DNA of 62,899 bases from Calothrix sp. HK-06 (GCF_001904745.1 NZ_MRCD01000048.1:1-62899), one strand, 5' to 3'. Counted from the first letter of the stretch, positions 1 through 9,935 are shown. The notes: generated by a model from the sequence alone, not told the origin. Numbers and translations: made by a program.

Positions 1-239
1 TGCTAACGCAAATGTTATACTGGCTATCAAACTATATAATTTTCAAGGTTCGACCACATAACGAACTGCGCTCTCTCGCGCTTGCTCATCAGCGACTTAT
101 CTAATATAGCGAGCGTAAATAGTATTGTCAACACTTTTTTCAAAAAAAATTTGATAAATCTTTTACTGCGTCTAAATGCTTGCTGTGGCTACTTTGAGCA
201 ACAATAGTTATGCCAGAGCGTATAGCAGGAGCAAGAACT
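1..239 (+). other. Upstream region of glyQ, no gene seen
   Basis: This AT-rich leader has no convincing coding frame. It contains runs of A and T near 136-160. A Shine-Dalgarno-like AGGAG lies at 227-231, eight bases before the ATG at 240. An upstream ATG at 210 is in frame but has no ribosome binding site, so the leader is taken to end at 239. Confidence 0.5.
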
Positions 240-1121
240 ATGAATTTTCAATCGTTGATTTTACAGTTACATAAATTTTGGAGTGAGCGTGGTTGTCTAA
301 TTGCCCAACCTTACGACATGGAGAAAGGCGCCGGCACTAAAAACCCCCACACCTTTCTTAGAGCATTGGGTCCCGAACCTTGGTCAGTTGCATACGTTGA
401 ACCATGTCGGCGCCCTACAGATGGACGATATGGAGAAAACCCAAATCGCTTTCAACACTATTATCAATATCAAGTTCTTATAAAACCCTCACCAGATAAT
501 ATCCAAGAAATATACCTAGACTCACTGCGGGCACTGGGTATTCAGCCCGAAGACCATGATGTACGCTTTGTAGAAGACAACTGGGAAGATGCAACAGTAG
601 GCGCCTGGGGTACTGGTTGGGAAGTCTGGCTAGATGGAATGGAAGTAACTCAATTTACATATTTCCAGCAATGCGGAGGAATAGACTGTCGTCCAGTATC
701 TATAGAAATAACCTACGGACTAGAACGGTTGGCAATGTACCTTCAAGGTGTCGAAGCAATAACCAAAATTCACTGGACTGACAACATTACATATGGAGAT
801 GTTCACCTCCAAGGCGAAATTGAACAATGTGTATATAACTTTGAAGCATCAAACCCCGAAATGCTGCTAACACTATTCAATATGTACGAGCAAGAAGCTA
901 CTCAGCTAACCGAACGGGGATTAGTCTTACCCAGCTTGGATTATGTAATTAAATGTTCACACTCTTTTAACTTACTCGATGCAAGAGGTGTAATTTCAGT
1001 CACAGAAAGAACTAGATACATTACCCGAATTCGCAACTTAGCCCGTAAAGTAGCTCAATTGTACGTAGAACAGCGAGAGCGATTAGGTTACCCTTTACTT
1101 AAAAATACATCTGACACTTAA
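240..1121 (+). CDS. glyQ: Glycine--tRNA ligase alpha subunit
   Basis: This is the alpha subunit of the heterotetrameric (alpha2beta2) bacterial glycyl-tRNA synthetase. It charges tRNA-Gly with glycine in the cytoplasm and works with GlyS, which is not in this window. The protein begins [14 protein letters not shown] and is alike to the family across its whole length of 293 residues, with the typical stretches [22 protein letters not shown] and [12 protein letters not shown]. The start is set at 240 because AGGAG at 227-231 is well spaced for it. An in-frame ATG at 210 would add ten residues outside the family's usual N-terminus. It stands alone; the next gene starts 81 bases downstream. Confidence 0.96.
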   Translation: MNFQSLILQLHKFWSERGCLIAQPYDMEKGAGTKNPHTFLRALGPEPWSVAYVEPCRRPTDGRYGENPNRFQHYYQYQVLIKPSPDNIQEIYLDSLRALGIQPEDHDVRFVEDNWEDATVGAWGTGWEVWLDGMEVTQFTYFQQCGGIDCRPVSIEITYGLERLAMYLQGVEAITKIHWTDNITYGDVHLQGEIEQCVYNFEASNPEMLLTLFNMYEQEATQLTERGLVLPSLDYVIKCSHSFNLLDARGVISVTERTRYITRIRNLARKVAQLYVEQRERLGYPLLKNTSDT

Positions 1122-1202
1122 CACACCAAAAATGCTAGTAGTAGCCTAAAATTTATTCTTGGTAAGTGTGTAAAGTTTTATTACAGAGATTGAAACAAAA
1201 GA

Positions 1203-1685
1203 ATGGGCACAAAGTTAGCTGAAATTTTAGAACCTATTGCAGCATGGTTCCGCAGTTTAAACGTTCCAGAACCAATTGTGCATTGGGGACACCCAGCCAT
1301 GATGGGCATCGTTATATTTGTCCTGGGTAGTTACGTTGCATACGCAGGTTGGCAAGGGAGAATCGCAGTAGATAAAGATGTAGCGATTAAAAATCGTGCA
1401 GACCACCGCAAACTGGCGCCTTTAATGTTTACCTTTATGGCACTAGGTTATACAGGTGGCTTATTATCTCTAGTTATGCAGAAGCAACCCATAATGGAAA
1501 GTCCACATTTTTGGACTGGTTCTAGTGTACTGATGATCTTAGGGATAAACGGTGCCATTTCATTAAATGGTTTTGGCGGCAACAATCAAGGTCTCCGGAA
1601 CTTACACGCTTATTTAGGGAGTACAGCGTTTTTGGTGTTGATAATACATGCCATACTTGGGTTTAGATTGGGAATAAGCATCTAG
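1203..1685 (+). CDS. DUF4079 family membrane protein
   Basis: This 160-residue membrane protein matches the DUF4079 family found in cyanobacteria and plastids; its function is unknown. About four hydrophobic segments are visible, near residues 27-50, 68-90, 99-116 and 135-155. Conserved-looking histidines lie in HWGHPAMM, in ADHRK, near the end in LHAYLGS, and in IIHAILG. This layout recalls membrane cytochrome-b-like four-helix proteins, but haem binding is only a guess. It follows glyQ on the same strand. Confidence 0.85.
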   Translation: MGTKLAEILEPIAAWFRSLNVPEPIVHWGHPAMMGIVIFVLGSYVAYAGWQGRIAVDKDVAIKNRADHRKLAPLMFTFMALGYTGGLLSLVMQKQPIMESPHFWTGSSVLMILGINGAISLNGFGGNNQGLRNLHAYLGSTAFLVLIIHAILGFRLGISI

Positions 1686-1795
1686 TATCAAAGACATATG
1701 TTAATAAGATGGTGCTATTCAAACGACACGCACCATCTATAAATAACTCAGTAAATAGTGCTTAACTTTTTCTAATAACTCTATTGAAGATTGGC

Positions 1796-4159
1796 ATGGT
1801 TCAGGTGAGCGGTGTAACTATATGTCTTGCTTATATTCTGGGGTTGCTATTCAGCGCAATTCCAGGAAGCGGTTTCTGGATTTTAGGTATTGGCGTAATC
1901 GCCGCAATTATATTTAGAAAAAGACTGATTCCACGTAAAACGCTGCAAACGAAAACAAAAGGACAAATTCAGTCAAAAAATCTACCTGCAAATAGACACT
2001 TACTTCCACATCCGAGAGTATGGCTGATAGCTGGTGTAGTTGGTTTACTTGCAAGCTTTTACCTTCAGTCTCGCACTCCTACCCCAGGCACCAACGACAT
2101 TAGTAAATTTGTTCCAAGCGGAAACAACAGTAATCAAGAACAACTATATATTGTACGTGGCACAGTAACTAGTACACCTAAATTAACTCGTGCTTCCAAA
2201 GGGCAATTTTGGATGGAAGCAAAACAGTTTGATGAGGTGAAAGATCAAGACGATAAAATTGCTGGAAGTAAGGGAGTATCTGGTAATTTATATGTCACTG
2301 TACCGTTATTACAAGCAACAGGGTTATATCCAGGTGCGGAAATAGGTGTTACAGGGGTTTTGTATAAACCCAAAGGCGCAATAAATCCAGGAGCTTTTGA
2401 CTTTCAAAATTATTTAAATCAACGAAGCGCCTTTGCTGGTTTAAGCGGGCGCCAAATAAATATCTTAAATGAAGATAATAAAGATAGAAAGTGGGGATGG
2501 TGGAAATTGCGCGAAACAATTATACGCGCACAGGTCACCCCTTTGGGTATTCCCTCTGGCCCACTATTAAGCGCAATGGTTGTAGGTAGTAAAGCTGTAG
2601 ATATACCGTATGATGTACGTGACTTATTTATTAAAGTTGGTTTATCACATGTTTTATCAGCATCAGGGTTTCAAACTTCTTTAATTTTGGCTGTAATTTT
2701 AGGTTTAACTCAACCTGCTAAACGTGGCACTAGATTTACATTAGGAACTATTGCATTAATTATATTTGTATCTCTAACAGGCTTTGACCCCCCGGTAGTT
2801 AGAGCTACAATCATGGGGTTTGCAGCATTGATTGCTTTACTACTAAAACGTACAGTTAAACAATTGAGTTTATTGTTGCTCACAGCAACACTAATGCTAA
2901 TATTTAATCCATTATGGATTTGGGATTTAGGTTTTCAACTTAGCTTTTTATCGACACTGGGCTTAATTGTTACTGCACCAGCAATAACTAAACGTTTAGG
3001 TTGGCTACCATTAGCAATAGCTGCTTTAATAGCAGTTCCGTTAGCAGCAATGATTTGGACATTGCCATTACAACTATATTTATTTGGAACTATACCTGTC
3101 TATTGTTTATTACTCAATATAATTACGGCGCCTTTAATTTCAATAATTAGCTTAGGTGGTTTCTTAAGTGCGCTGTTCTCGGTTATTATACCTACAGCAG
3201 GTAGCTATTTAGCTGGATTATTATATCATCCAATCAACTGGTTATTGAATGTAGCAGAATTTTTTGGAAATATACAATTTAGCTCTTTTTCAGTGGGTAC
3301 TATTAGCTTAATACAATTAATTATCATCTATATACTAATAATACTAGTATGGTTGATTCGTTGGTGGCAGCGACGCTGGTGGTTTGCTTGTGGTGTTGCT
3401 TTAGCATTAGTATTTATCCCTGCTTGGCATTCTACCAACACATTGTTTCAAGTTACAATGCTCGCAGCAAATGGAGAACCTGTAATTGTTATTCAAGATA
3501 AAGGCAAAATCACATTAATTAACGGTGGAGATGAAGGAACAGGACGCTTTACCATATTACCGTTCCTACAACAGCAAGGTGTGAATCAAATTGACTGGGC
3601 AGTGGCATCAGATTTTCAAGATAACGGTAGTAATGGTTGGTTAGAAATATTACTACGTTTACCTGTCAGAGCATTTTATGATTATTCTGCAAATTCAGAA
3701 AATGCTCTGGCAAGTTCAGCAATTCAGAAAAAATTACAACAAAATCAAGGCACCTATCAAGCATTAGGAGTTGGACAAAGTATAAACGCTGGCACCGTGG
3801 CTTTACAGCTACTCAACGAACAATTACCCATACTACAAATGCAAATTCAAGACAAAAGCTGGTTACTAGTTGGAAATCTTAAAGCTACAGAGCTAAAAAA
3901 CTTGATTAAAACTGGTGCCATACCACGTTCGCAAGTTCTTTGGTGCCCACCTCAAATATTAAAAGAGCTAGTCAGTACTGTACAACCAGAAGTAACAATT
4001 ACCACAAGTGCTGACATCGACCCAAAAATTCTGTCAGAAATTGGTGACATCAAAACCCAGCTTTTATTTACCGGACGTGATGGTGCGATTCAATGGAAAC
4101 CGAACGGACAGTTCGAGACTTTTATACAAACAATGGAAAATAAGACCTCAGCACTTTAA
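1796..4159 (+). CDS. comEC: ComEC/Rec2-family DNA uptake channel homologue
   Basis: ComEC proteins form the inner-membrane channel that passes single-stranded DNA into the cell during transformation. This one has two N-terminal hydrophobic segments, a soluble DUF4131-like region with PGAFDFQNYLNQR (about 195-215), and a multi-helix Competence domain containing HVLSASGFQTSL and FDPPVVRATIMG. It ends in a domain after residue 550 that sits where other ComEC proteins carry a metallo-beta-lactamase-like nuclease. That domain lacks a recognisable HxHxDH motif: the equivalent stretch reads ASDFQDNGSNGW. The start is uncertain: ATG at 1796 gives MVQVSGVTICLAYILG, while TTG at 1784 would add four residues. 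Neither has a clear ribosome binding site. Confidence 0.88.
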   Translation: MVQVSGVTICLAYILGLLFSAIPGSGFWILGIGVIAAIIFRKRLIPRKTLQTKTKGQIQSKNLPANRHLLPHPRVWLIAGVVGLLASFYLQSRTPTPGTNDISKFVPSGNNSNQEQLYIVRGTVTSTPKLTRASKGQFWMEAKQFDEVKDQDDKIAGSKGVSGNLYVTVPLLQATGLYPGAEIGVTGVLYKPKGAINPGAFDFQNYLNQRSAFAGLSGRQINILNEDNKDRKWGWWKLRETIIRAQVTPLGIPSGPLLSAMVVGSKAVDIPYDVRDLFIKVGLSHVLSASGFQTSLILAVILGLTQPAKRGTRFTLGTIALIIFVSLTGFDPPVVRATIMGFAALIALLLKRTVKQLSLLLLTATLMLIFNPLWIWDLGFQLSFLSTLGLIVTAPAITKRLGWLPLAIAALIAVPLAAMIWTLPLQLYLFGTIPVYCLLLNIITAPLISIISLGGFLSALFSVIIPTAGSYLAGLLYHPINWLLNVAEFFGNIQFSSFSVGTISLIQLIIIYILIILVWLIRWWQRRWWFACGVALALVFIPAWHSTNTLFQVTMLAANGEPVIVIQDKGKITLINGGDEGTGRFTILPFLQQQGVNQIDWAVASDFQDNGSNGWLEILLRLPVRAFYDYSANSENALASSAIQKKLQQNQGTYQALGVGQSINAGTVALQLLNEQLPILQMQIQDKSWLLVGNLKATELKNLIKTGAIPRSQVLWCPPQILKELVSTVQPEVTITTSADIDPKILSEIGDIKTQLLFTGRDGAIQWKPNGQFETFIQTMENKTSAL

Positions 4160-4211
4160 AACTAACCAATAGTCGTGCTATTATGATGAGCGCATATAAA
4201 ATATAAAACCT

Positions 4212-4298
4212 GGAGAGGTGTCCGAGTGGTTGATGGTGACGCACTCGAAATGCGTTTTGGCAGCAATGTCAACGGGGGTTCGAATCCCCCCCTCTCCG
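4212..4298 (+). tRNA. tRNA-Ser(CGA)
   Basis: The 87-base sequence folds as a class II tRNA. The acceptor stem pairs GGAGAGG (4212-4218) with CCTCTCC (4291-4297), followed by discriminator G. The anticodon loop CTCGAAA reads CGA (serine, codon UCG), and there is a long variable arm and a T loop TTCGAAT. CCA is not encoded. Confidence 0.97.
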
Positions 4299-4441
4299 AT
4301 TATTCCTTAAGTGATATTCTTACACAGCCAAAGGCGCGCAGATGGTCATACATATAACATAGCGATTTTTCTCTTTATAAATAAAATACGGTTGAGTCAA
4401 AATGGAGAAGCGCTCACAAAAAGTCTTAAAGGCAGTTAGTT

Positions 4442-5011
4442 ATGACGTTATCACCTCAGTTATCATCAAGCCTTTCCTTAGAAGAGTTTTTGAATTTACC
4501 TGAAACTAAACCAGCAAGCGAGTATATTGAAGGTAACATCTACCAGAAACCGATGGCACAGGGAAAACATAGCATTATTCAAACTCGTTTACCAGCCACA
4601 ATTAATCAGGTAGGAGAACCAAGTCAAAAAACTTTAGCGCTAACAGAACTGCGTTGCACTTTTGGTGGACGCTCGCTAGTTCCCGATATTGCCGTATTTG
4701 AGTGGTCACGCATACCTACCGATGCAAACGGAGAAATTGCGAATACATTTAATAGCTATCCTGATTGGACTATCGAAATCCTTTCACCTAATCAATATCC
4801 CAACCGTGTAATTAATAAAATTATTTTCTGCATTAGCAACGGAACAAAACTTGGTTGGTTTATTGACCCTGATGACAGATCAATAATGGTATTTCAACCA
4901 AATCAATTACCGTCGGTAAAGTATGATACAGATGTCTTGCCTGTTCTTAACACTTTGTCTAACTGGCAGGTACAAGTGGCAGATGTATTTTCTTTATTAA
5001 AAGTAAAATGA
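4442..5011 (+). CDS. Uma2-family (DUF820) endonuclease-like protein
   Basis: This 189-residue protein belongs to the Uma2/DUF820 family, which has a PD-(D/E)XK nuclease-like fold and is greatly expanded in filamentous cyanobacteria. The family signatures are LSLEEFLNLPETKPASEYIEG at the N-terminus (quoted here as its key residues 13-32), LVPDIAVF near residue 79, PDWTIEILSP near 103 and LGWFIDPDDRS near 139. The Asp of PDIAVF and the Glu of IEILSP are the likely metal ligands. The biological role of the family is not established. It stands alone between a tRNA gene and the CapA-like gene. Confidence 0.88.
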   Translation: MTLSPQLSSSLSLEEFLNLPETKPASEYIEGNIYQKPMAQGKHSIIQTRLPATINQVGEPSQKTLALTELRCTFGGRSLVPDIAVFEWSRIPTDANGEIANTFNSYPDWTIEILSPNQYPNRVINKIIFCISNGTKLGWFIDPDDRSIMVFQPNQLPSVKYDTDVLPVLNTLSNWQVQVADVFSLLKVK

Positions 5012-5137
5012 CTTAAACAAAGCTGTCTCACCATTGCTCCAGGTATAAGGCGCCAATAATAAGATTGAAATAAAATATACCTAGACATAGTAGATTAGTG
5101 AGCTAAACTGTACTTCATTGCGTGAGGAGGTGCGATT

Positions 5138-6283
5138 ATGCTCAATCGGTGGTTAGGAAAATTATTTTCAGTTACGTTTGTTAGTACATGTTTATGTGTG
5201 GGTATCACCTTTGGTAGTGCGATTCGGATGGGTAAAATAGAGGCATCTGATAAACCGCCAAAACCTTCAGACTCTCTACCTATATTGCCTCCGGTAACTG
5301 AAGAGCAAATTTTTCCTGATTCAGTTACAATTCAAGCTGTTGGGGATGTTATTCCTGGTACTAATTACCCTAACAATAGATTACCTAGCAATCGTAATAA
5401 ATTAATTCCTCAATCAGTACGTAAATACTTAGCCAATGCTGATATATTATTTGGCAACTTTGAAAGTTCTTTAACAAAGTATCGCTATAGCGCTAAAGAT
5501 ATTACCAAGGGGCAAACATTCGCTTTTCGGTCGCCACCAGAATATGCCAAACTATTTGCTGATGTTGGATTTAATGTATTCAATGTCGCGAATAACCATG
5601 CTTTAGATTTTGGAGTGGTGGGTTTTCGTGACACGGTTAAAAATTTAAAAAAGGTAGGTATTAATACTCTAGGTCATAAAAATCAAATTCTTTTGCTTAA
5701 TAGTAATAACGTCAAGGTAGCAATGGTTGGATTTGCAACATATGATTATTACAACTCGATTCACGATATACCAACTGCTGCACAGCTCGTTAAATCAGCA
5801 CAAAAGCAAGCTGATGTTGTGATAGTATCAATGCACGCAGGCGCCGAAGGTACTAATGCGTTGCGTACTCGAAACAATAACGAGTATTTTTACGGTGAAA
5901 ATCGTGGTAATTCAGTTAAGTTTGCTCGAACAATGGTTGATGCAGGCGCCGATATGGTTTTGGGACATGGGCCACATGTACCACGAGCGATGGAAATTTA
6001 CAAAGGTAAATTAATAGCTTATTCGTTAGGTAACTTTTTGGGATATCGAACTTTATCCACAACTGCCGAAACTGGTTACTCAATGATTCTAGAAGCAAAG
6101 TTAAACCAAACTGGAGATTTGGTTGAAGGTAAAATTATTCCAGTTCATATGGATAAACAAGGAATTCCTCATATTGACAAGAATAAACGCACGGTCAGAC
6201 TAGTACGCGATTTGATAAAAAAAGATTTTCCTAAAACTTCAATGAAAATTAACCAAAAAGGCGAAATTATAGCTACTAACTAA
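5138..6283 (+). CDS. CapA-family phosphoesterase-like exported protein
   Basis: This 381-residue protein belongs to the CapA/PgsA family (PGA_cap domain), a calcineurin-like metallophosphoesterase fold. The family was named for poly-gamma-glutamate capsule synthesis, but most cyanobacterial members have unknown substrates. An N-terminal hydrophobic stretch (about residues 9-28) suggests a signal peptide or anchor. The domain shows AVGDVIPG, NFESSLT, VANNHALDFG, SMHAGAEG and GHGPHVPR in the family order, with the expected Asp, Asn and His ligands. A strong ribosome binding site, GAGGAGG at 5124-5130, fixes the start. No capsule genes adjoin it. Confidence 0.9.
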   Translation: MLNRWLGKLFSVTFVSTCLCVGITFGSAIRMGKIEASDKPPKPSDSLPILPPVTEEQIFPDSVTIQAVGDVIPGTNYPNNRLPSNRNKLIPQSVRKYLANADILFGNFESSLTKYRYSAKDITKGQTFAFRSPPEYAKLFADVGFNVFNVANNHALDFGVVGFRDTVKNLKKVGINTLGHKNQILLLNSNNVKVAMVGFATYDYYNSIHDIPTAAQLVKSAQKQADVVIVSMHAGAEGTNALRTRNNNEYFYGENRGNSVKFARTMVDAGADMVLGHGPHVPRAMEIYKGKLIAYSLGNFLGYRTLSTTAETGYSMILEAKLNQTGDLVEGKIIPVHMDKQGIPHIDKNKRTVRLVRDLIKKDFPKTSMKINQKGEIIATN

Positions 6284-6387
6284 AAATAGTGTTTGCCATT
6301 AGCTTGGTCATCTATATAAATGCTAATATTTTGTATAAGTAGAATTTTCTGCCTGAGTCTTTTTTTGCACGTTAACTCATTTTTAGA

Positions 6388-6750
6388 ATGAAAGTAACTG
6401 ATAGCGATAGCACAGCTATTCGTTTTGTGATTGAGCAGCAATTGCAAGCGTTTCAACAAGACAACGCCGAAGAAGCGTTTGCTTTCGCAAGTCCTGAAAT
6501 TAGGACACAATTTCAAACGGCAGAGAATTTTCTCAAAATGGTGAAAACAGGGTATTTACCTGTTTACCGTCCCCGTTCGATACTGTTTGAGAATATTACT
6601 ACAATTCAAGGAAATATTACGCAGCTTGTATTGCTTCTGGGCCCTGATGGGGTTCCAGTTAGGGCTTTATATTTAATGTCCAAGCAGCCAGAAGGCATTT
6701 GGAAAATTAATGGCTGCTTCTTAGTACCTGTTGAAGCAGAAATTTTGTAA
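6388..6750 (+). CDS. DUF4864 domain protein
   Basis: This 120-residue soluble protein resembles the DUF4864 family, a small NTF2-like or cystatin-like alpha+beta fold of unknown function. It shows IRFVIEQQLQAFQQDNAEEA, then FASPEIRTQF and FLKMVKTGYLPVYRP, and ends with a strand-like VLLLGPDGVPVRALY and WKINGCF. No signal peptide or membrane segment is seen. It lies 104 bases after the CapA-like gene and points towards larE, which is convergent, with only 23 bases between the stop codons. Confidence 0.82.
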   Translation: MKVTDSDSTAIRFVIEQQLQAFQQDNAEEAFAFASPEIRTQFQTAENFLKMVKTGYLPVYRPRSILFENITTIQGNITQLVLLLGPDGVPVRALYLMSKQPEGIWKINGCFLVPVEAEIL

Positions 6751-6773
6751 ATGTAAGTTGGATGAAACCGAAG

Positions 6774-7595
6774 CTATAGGTTTACTAGTTGTTTATTAAG
6801 AACTTGGTTTAACTTACCGCTACGATAACCTTCCAAATCTAGGGTAACGTAGATAAAACCGAGTTCTTGAAAAGTAGAAACGACTAGTTGTAAATCGGTT
6901 TTTGACACAAAATCTTTAATGTGTTCGGCTGGTAGCTCAATCCGCGCAGTATCACCTTCAGAGCGAACCCGCAGGTTTGAAAACCCTAGTTTACGTAAAT
7001 ATATTTCTGCCCTACCTACTCGCTGCAATTTAGCTACTGTAATCTCTTCTCCATAAGGAAATCTTGAACTTAAGCAAGGTTGTGCTGGTTTATCCCACCA
7101 CGGTAAACCGAGTTGCTGTGAAAGCTGGCGTACTTCTAGTTTACTGGCGCCTACTTCAGCTAAAGGAGAAAAGGCGCCTCTTTCTTTGGCAGCTTGAATA
7201 CCTGGACGATAATCGTGTAAATCATCAGCATTAACCCCATCTACAACATAAGGATAGCCTAGCTGGTTTGCTAATGGTCTAAGGGTGTCGTGAAGTTCGC
7301 TTTTACAAAAATAACAACGGTTAACTGGATTTGCCGTATAGTTCGGATTTTCCATCTCATGTGTTTCGATTACTTGATGACGAATTCCAATTGTCGCAGC
7401 TTGAACTTTTGCATCTTCTAACTCTTCTGGAAGCAAAGAAGGTGAAACCGCAGTTACAGCTAAAGCGCGTGTACCTAAGACATCATATGCAATTTTTGCT
7501 ACTAAAGTACTATCAACACCACCAGAATAAGCTATCAGTGCTTGCTCCATTTGAGCGAATAAAGCTTTGAGTTGATCAAGTTTTTCATTTAACAT
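6774..7595 (-). CDS. larE: LarE-type ATP-dependent sacrificial sulfur transferase
   Basis: LarE adenylates the pyridinium dicarboxylate cofactor precursor and gives up sulfur from its own cysteine during nickel-pincer cofactor synthesis for lactate racemase-type enzymes. The 273-residue protein has the PP-loop AYSGGVDST (residues 22-30), the paired-cysteine segment NRCYFCK (91-97) and PAQPCLSSRFPYG (169-181). Cys173 sits where the sacrificial cysteine of the Lactobacillus enzyme is found, so sulfur donation by self-sacrifice is likely. Cys93 and Cys96 could also bind a cluster, as in some relatives. LarB, LarC and LarA are not in the window, so the enzyme that uses the cofactor here is unknown. 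Confidence 0.9.
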   Translation of the reverse strand: MLNEKLDQLKALFAQMEQALIAYSGGVDSTLVAKIAYDVLGTRALAVTAVSPSLLPEELEDAKVQAATIGIRHQVIETHEMENPNYTANPVNRCYFCKSELHDTLRPLANQLGYPYVVDGVNADDLHDYRPGIQAAKERGAFSPLAEVGASKLEVRQLSQQLGLPWWDKPAQPCLSSRFPYGEEITVAKLQRVGRAEIYLRKLGFSNLRVRSEGDTARIELPAEHIKDFVSKTDLQLVVSTFQELGFIYVTLDLEGYRSGKLNQVLNKQLVNL

Positions 7596-7711
7596 AACTT
7601 TATATTATATATTGTCAGTTCTTATTTTAAACATCTTTCAGAAACCCGGTTTATTATTTGATAACTTATATTAAAATAACGATTTTGTGCGAGAAATCGG
7701 CTTTCTACTTT

Positions 7712-9475
7712 TTAACTATATTTAGATATAAGTGCTGCAAGCAGTGGTAAATCAATCGGCTTACAAATATAATCGTCAAAACCAGCTGCAATACAAGTTT
7801 CACGGTCGCCTTTCATTGCCATCGCTGTTTGAGCTATTATTGTTATATATTTATACTTCTCGTTTTCGCGTAATTGCTTGATTAACTTAAAGCCGTTGCA
7901 GTCAGGTAAGTATATATCTAGCAGAATTATTGATGGGCACTGTTGCTGTAAAAAATCCCAGAATTTAGTAGCATTTTTTACCCACCCTACCTTGTAACCT
8001 AATTTTCCTAAGTAGGTTTGCATCATTTGTGCGTTAGGTAAATCGTCCTCCAACATTAAAATGAAGGGAGGATTAGAAGATAAAATTACTTCAGGGATTA
8101 GACAACAATTGCTATTCTCAATTTCTGCAACTAGATTTGTATTATTTTCGGTTTCAACATTTATACATTGATTCAATGGTAACACAATTGTAAAACGCGA
8201 ACCTTTATTTATCTCAGATTCAACTTCGACGTAACCGCTGTGAAGTTCTGCTAGCTTGCGAGTTACCGCTAGTCCCAAACCTGTTCCTTCATCACGATTT
8301 ACCAGCATATTCGCTATTTGCGAATAAGGTTGAAATAATTCCCCTTGATGCTCTGATGGTATACCTGTACCTGTATCCCAAACTATAAAATGCACAAAGT
8401 CATTGATTTTTTTGACTTGCAAACCAACTGAACCGGACTCAGTAAATTTTAAAGCGTTAAAAAGCAAATTTAACAGCATTTGCTTGAGTCGCAGCGAGTC
8501 AGCGATAATATTCGTTACATCAGGGTCTAAATCTAAAACCATCTTCAAACCCTTCGTTGCAGCTTTCTCTTTTACCAGCGCAAAAACAGTTCGACTAATT
8601 GCGGGTATATCTACAGTTTCCCACTGCACCTCCATCTGATTTGCTTCGATTTTGGAAAGATCTAATATATCGTTAATCAAAGCTAGCAAATGCTTGCCAC
8701 TAGACTGAATTATATTTAAGTATTCTTGATGACGTTCACGATTGGCATCAAATCCTTGAGCGATTAACAAATGAGTAAAGCCAAGAATTGAACTTAATGG
8801 AGTTCTAATTTCGTGACTGGTGCTAGCAAGAAACTGATTTTTGAGTTGATTGGTACGCTGAAGCTCTTGATTATAATTCTTTAAATCTTGATAAACTTGT
8901 TCTAATGATTGTAACTGCCGCACTTGTATTAACGCTGCAATACATCGCTTAACAGATGATTCTAGCAACTGCTGCTTACACGTGTTGAAAAAGGCAGTTT
9001 CCTCAATTGGGGTTGGGTAGACAATTATAAGCCATCCTAGTAATGTGTTGGCTTGGCTAGCTGTAATTGGGAAGGCACACTGAGGTTGCTGTGTTTCCCA
9101 AAAATTTAATTCATCAGTACTAATTATTTGTTCTAATTTTAGTTTAAATTGTGGATTTTCACTTTCAGGCGCCGCAGCAGTTGAGACATAGCAAAGTTTT
9201 GCACAAGCAGACCCAGGTTGAACTAATGCAATACCAACTTGACTCGACTTAATCGCAAGTCCAAGCTGATTGACCACAGTTTGAAATATTTTAGACTCTA
9301 AGCATTGTACATTGTCACTGCAAATGGAAATTAAGCATTCGTTTAAATGAGATTGCAGCTGATTTAAGCTGCTTTCCAGCCATAATTGGTCACGTAAATG
9401 CTCAATCGTGGTCAAAAGTGTTGATGTTGAATCAACTTGTGAGTTTTGTTCTGGTAAGCTCGAATACTGCTGCAT
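7712..9475 (-). CDS. Hybrid sensor histidine kinase with GAF-like and receiver domains
   Basis: This cytoplasmic hybrid kinase senses an unknown input and transfers phosphate from His to Asp. In order it has a GAF-like sensory part (about 1-190), a coiled coil, the H-box TSHEIRTPLSSILG (His near 222), the N-box LLFNALKF, the G1 box WDTGTGIP, the G2 box DEGTGLGL, and a C-terminal receiver with the acceptor Asp in LLDIYLPD (near 520) and a Lys in ICKPID. No membrane segment is visible. The start is taken at the ATG at 9475. A GTG at 9511 would add 12 residues, and neither has a clear ribosome binding site. It is monocistronic. The response regulator at 11226 is nearby but not adjacent. Confidence 0.92.
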   Translation of the reverse strand: MQQYSSLPEQNSQVDSTSTLLTTIEHLRDQLWLESSLNQLQSHLNECLISICSDNVQCLESKIFQTVVNQLGLAIKSSQVGIALVQPGSACAKLCYVSTAAAPESENPQFKLKLEQIISTDELNFWETQQPQCAFPITASQANTLLGWLIIVYPTPIEETAFFNTCKQQLLESSVKRCIAALIQVRQLQSLEQVYQDLKNYNQELQRTNQLKNQFLASTSHEIRTPLSSILGFTHLLIAQGFDANRERHQEYLNIIQSSGKHLLALINDILDLSKIEANQMEVQWETVDIPAISRTVFALVKEKAATKGLKMVLDLDPDVTNIIADSLRLKQMLLNLLFNALKFTESGSVGLQVKKINDFVHFIVWDTGTGIPSEHQGELFQPYSQIANMLVNRDEGTGLGLAVTRKLAELHSGYVEVESEINKGSRFTIVLPLNQCINVETENNTNLVAEIENSNCCLIPEVILSSNPPFILMLEDDLPNAQMMQTYLGKLGYKVGWVKNATKFWDFLQQQCPSIILLDIYLPDCNGFKLIKQLRENEKYKYITIIAQTAMAMKGDRETCIAAGFDDYICKPIDLPLLAALISKYS

Positions 9476-9511
9476 TGTCAAATCGACCACTGAACAAATT
9501 TGGCTACGCAC

Positions 9512-9935
9512 AAAAGTGCTTGTAAGTTCCCATGTATATTAGCGTACATTTATCTATATATTGATAAGTTAAAACCCAAAGTGTCAAATACAACTTTAAA
9601 CTTGATACCCATTCTCAAAAATAACTCATTGCAAAACCGTAATAACAACTAGACAAGATTAACTCATGAATGCACAATTTGCCCAGTTTATTACAAATTA
9701 AATTAACCAACTTACCCAACTGACTGTAAATACGATTACTGTAGACAGTACGATTGCCCTGACTACATTTGGCGGTCGTCTTATGTATGAAATTTTACGG
9801 TTGGAATGCTGATGACGAAAAACTACTATGGTCGCAAATGCATTCGACACGAGCAAATTCAATTACGTGTGTATTTATTTTTGTAAAGAAGGGTAAAGGC
9901 AAAAGGGTTTCCCCCTTCACCTTTACCCTTATCGA
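9512..9935. other. Intergenic region with a possible gene remnant
   Basis: This gap lies between the divergent hybrid kinase promoter side and the end of psaX. On the plus strand, 9666-9812 reads as a frame with one in-frame TAA (9699-9701): MNAQFAQFITN, stop, then INQLTQLTVNTITVDSTI and onward to LMYEILRLEC. It may be a dead gene fragment, but the family was not recognised. An inverted repeat AAGGGTAAAGG (9889-9899) and CCTTTACCCTT (9920-9930) lies just after psaX and may act as its terminator, although no clear T run follows. Confidence 0.35.

Noticed and set aside
4442-5011. Uma2 protein as a transposon-linked nuclease
   Set aside because: No inverted repeats or transposase flank it; it stands alone like most Uma2 genes.
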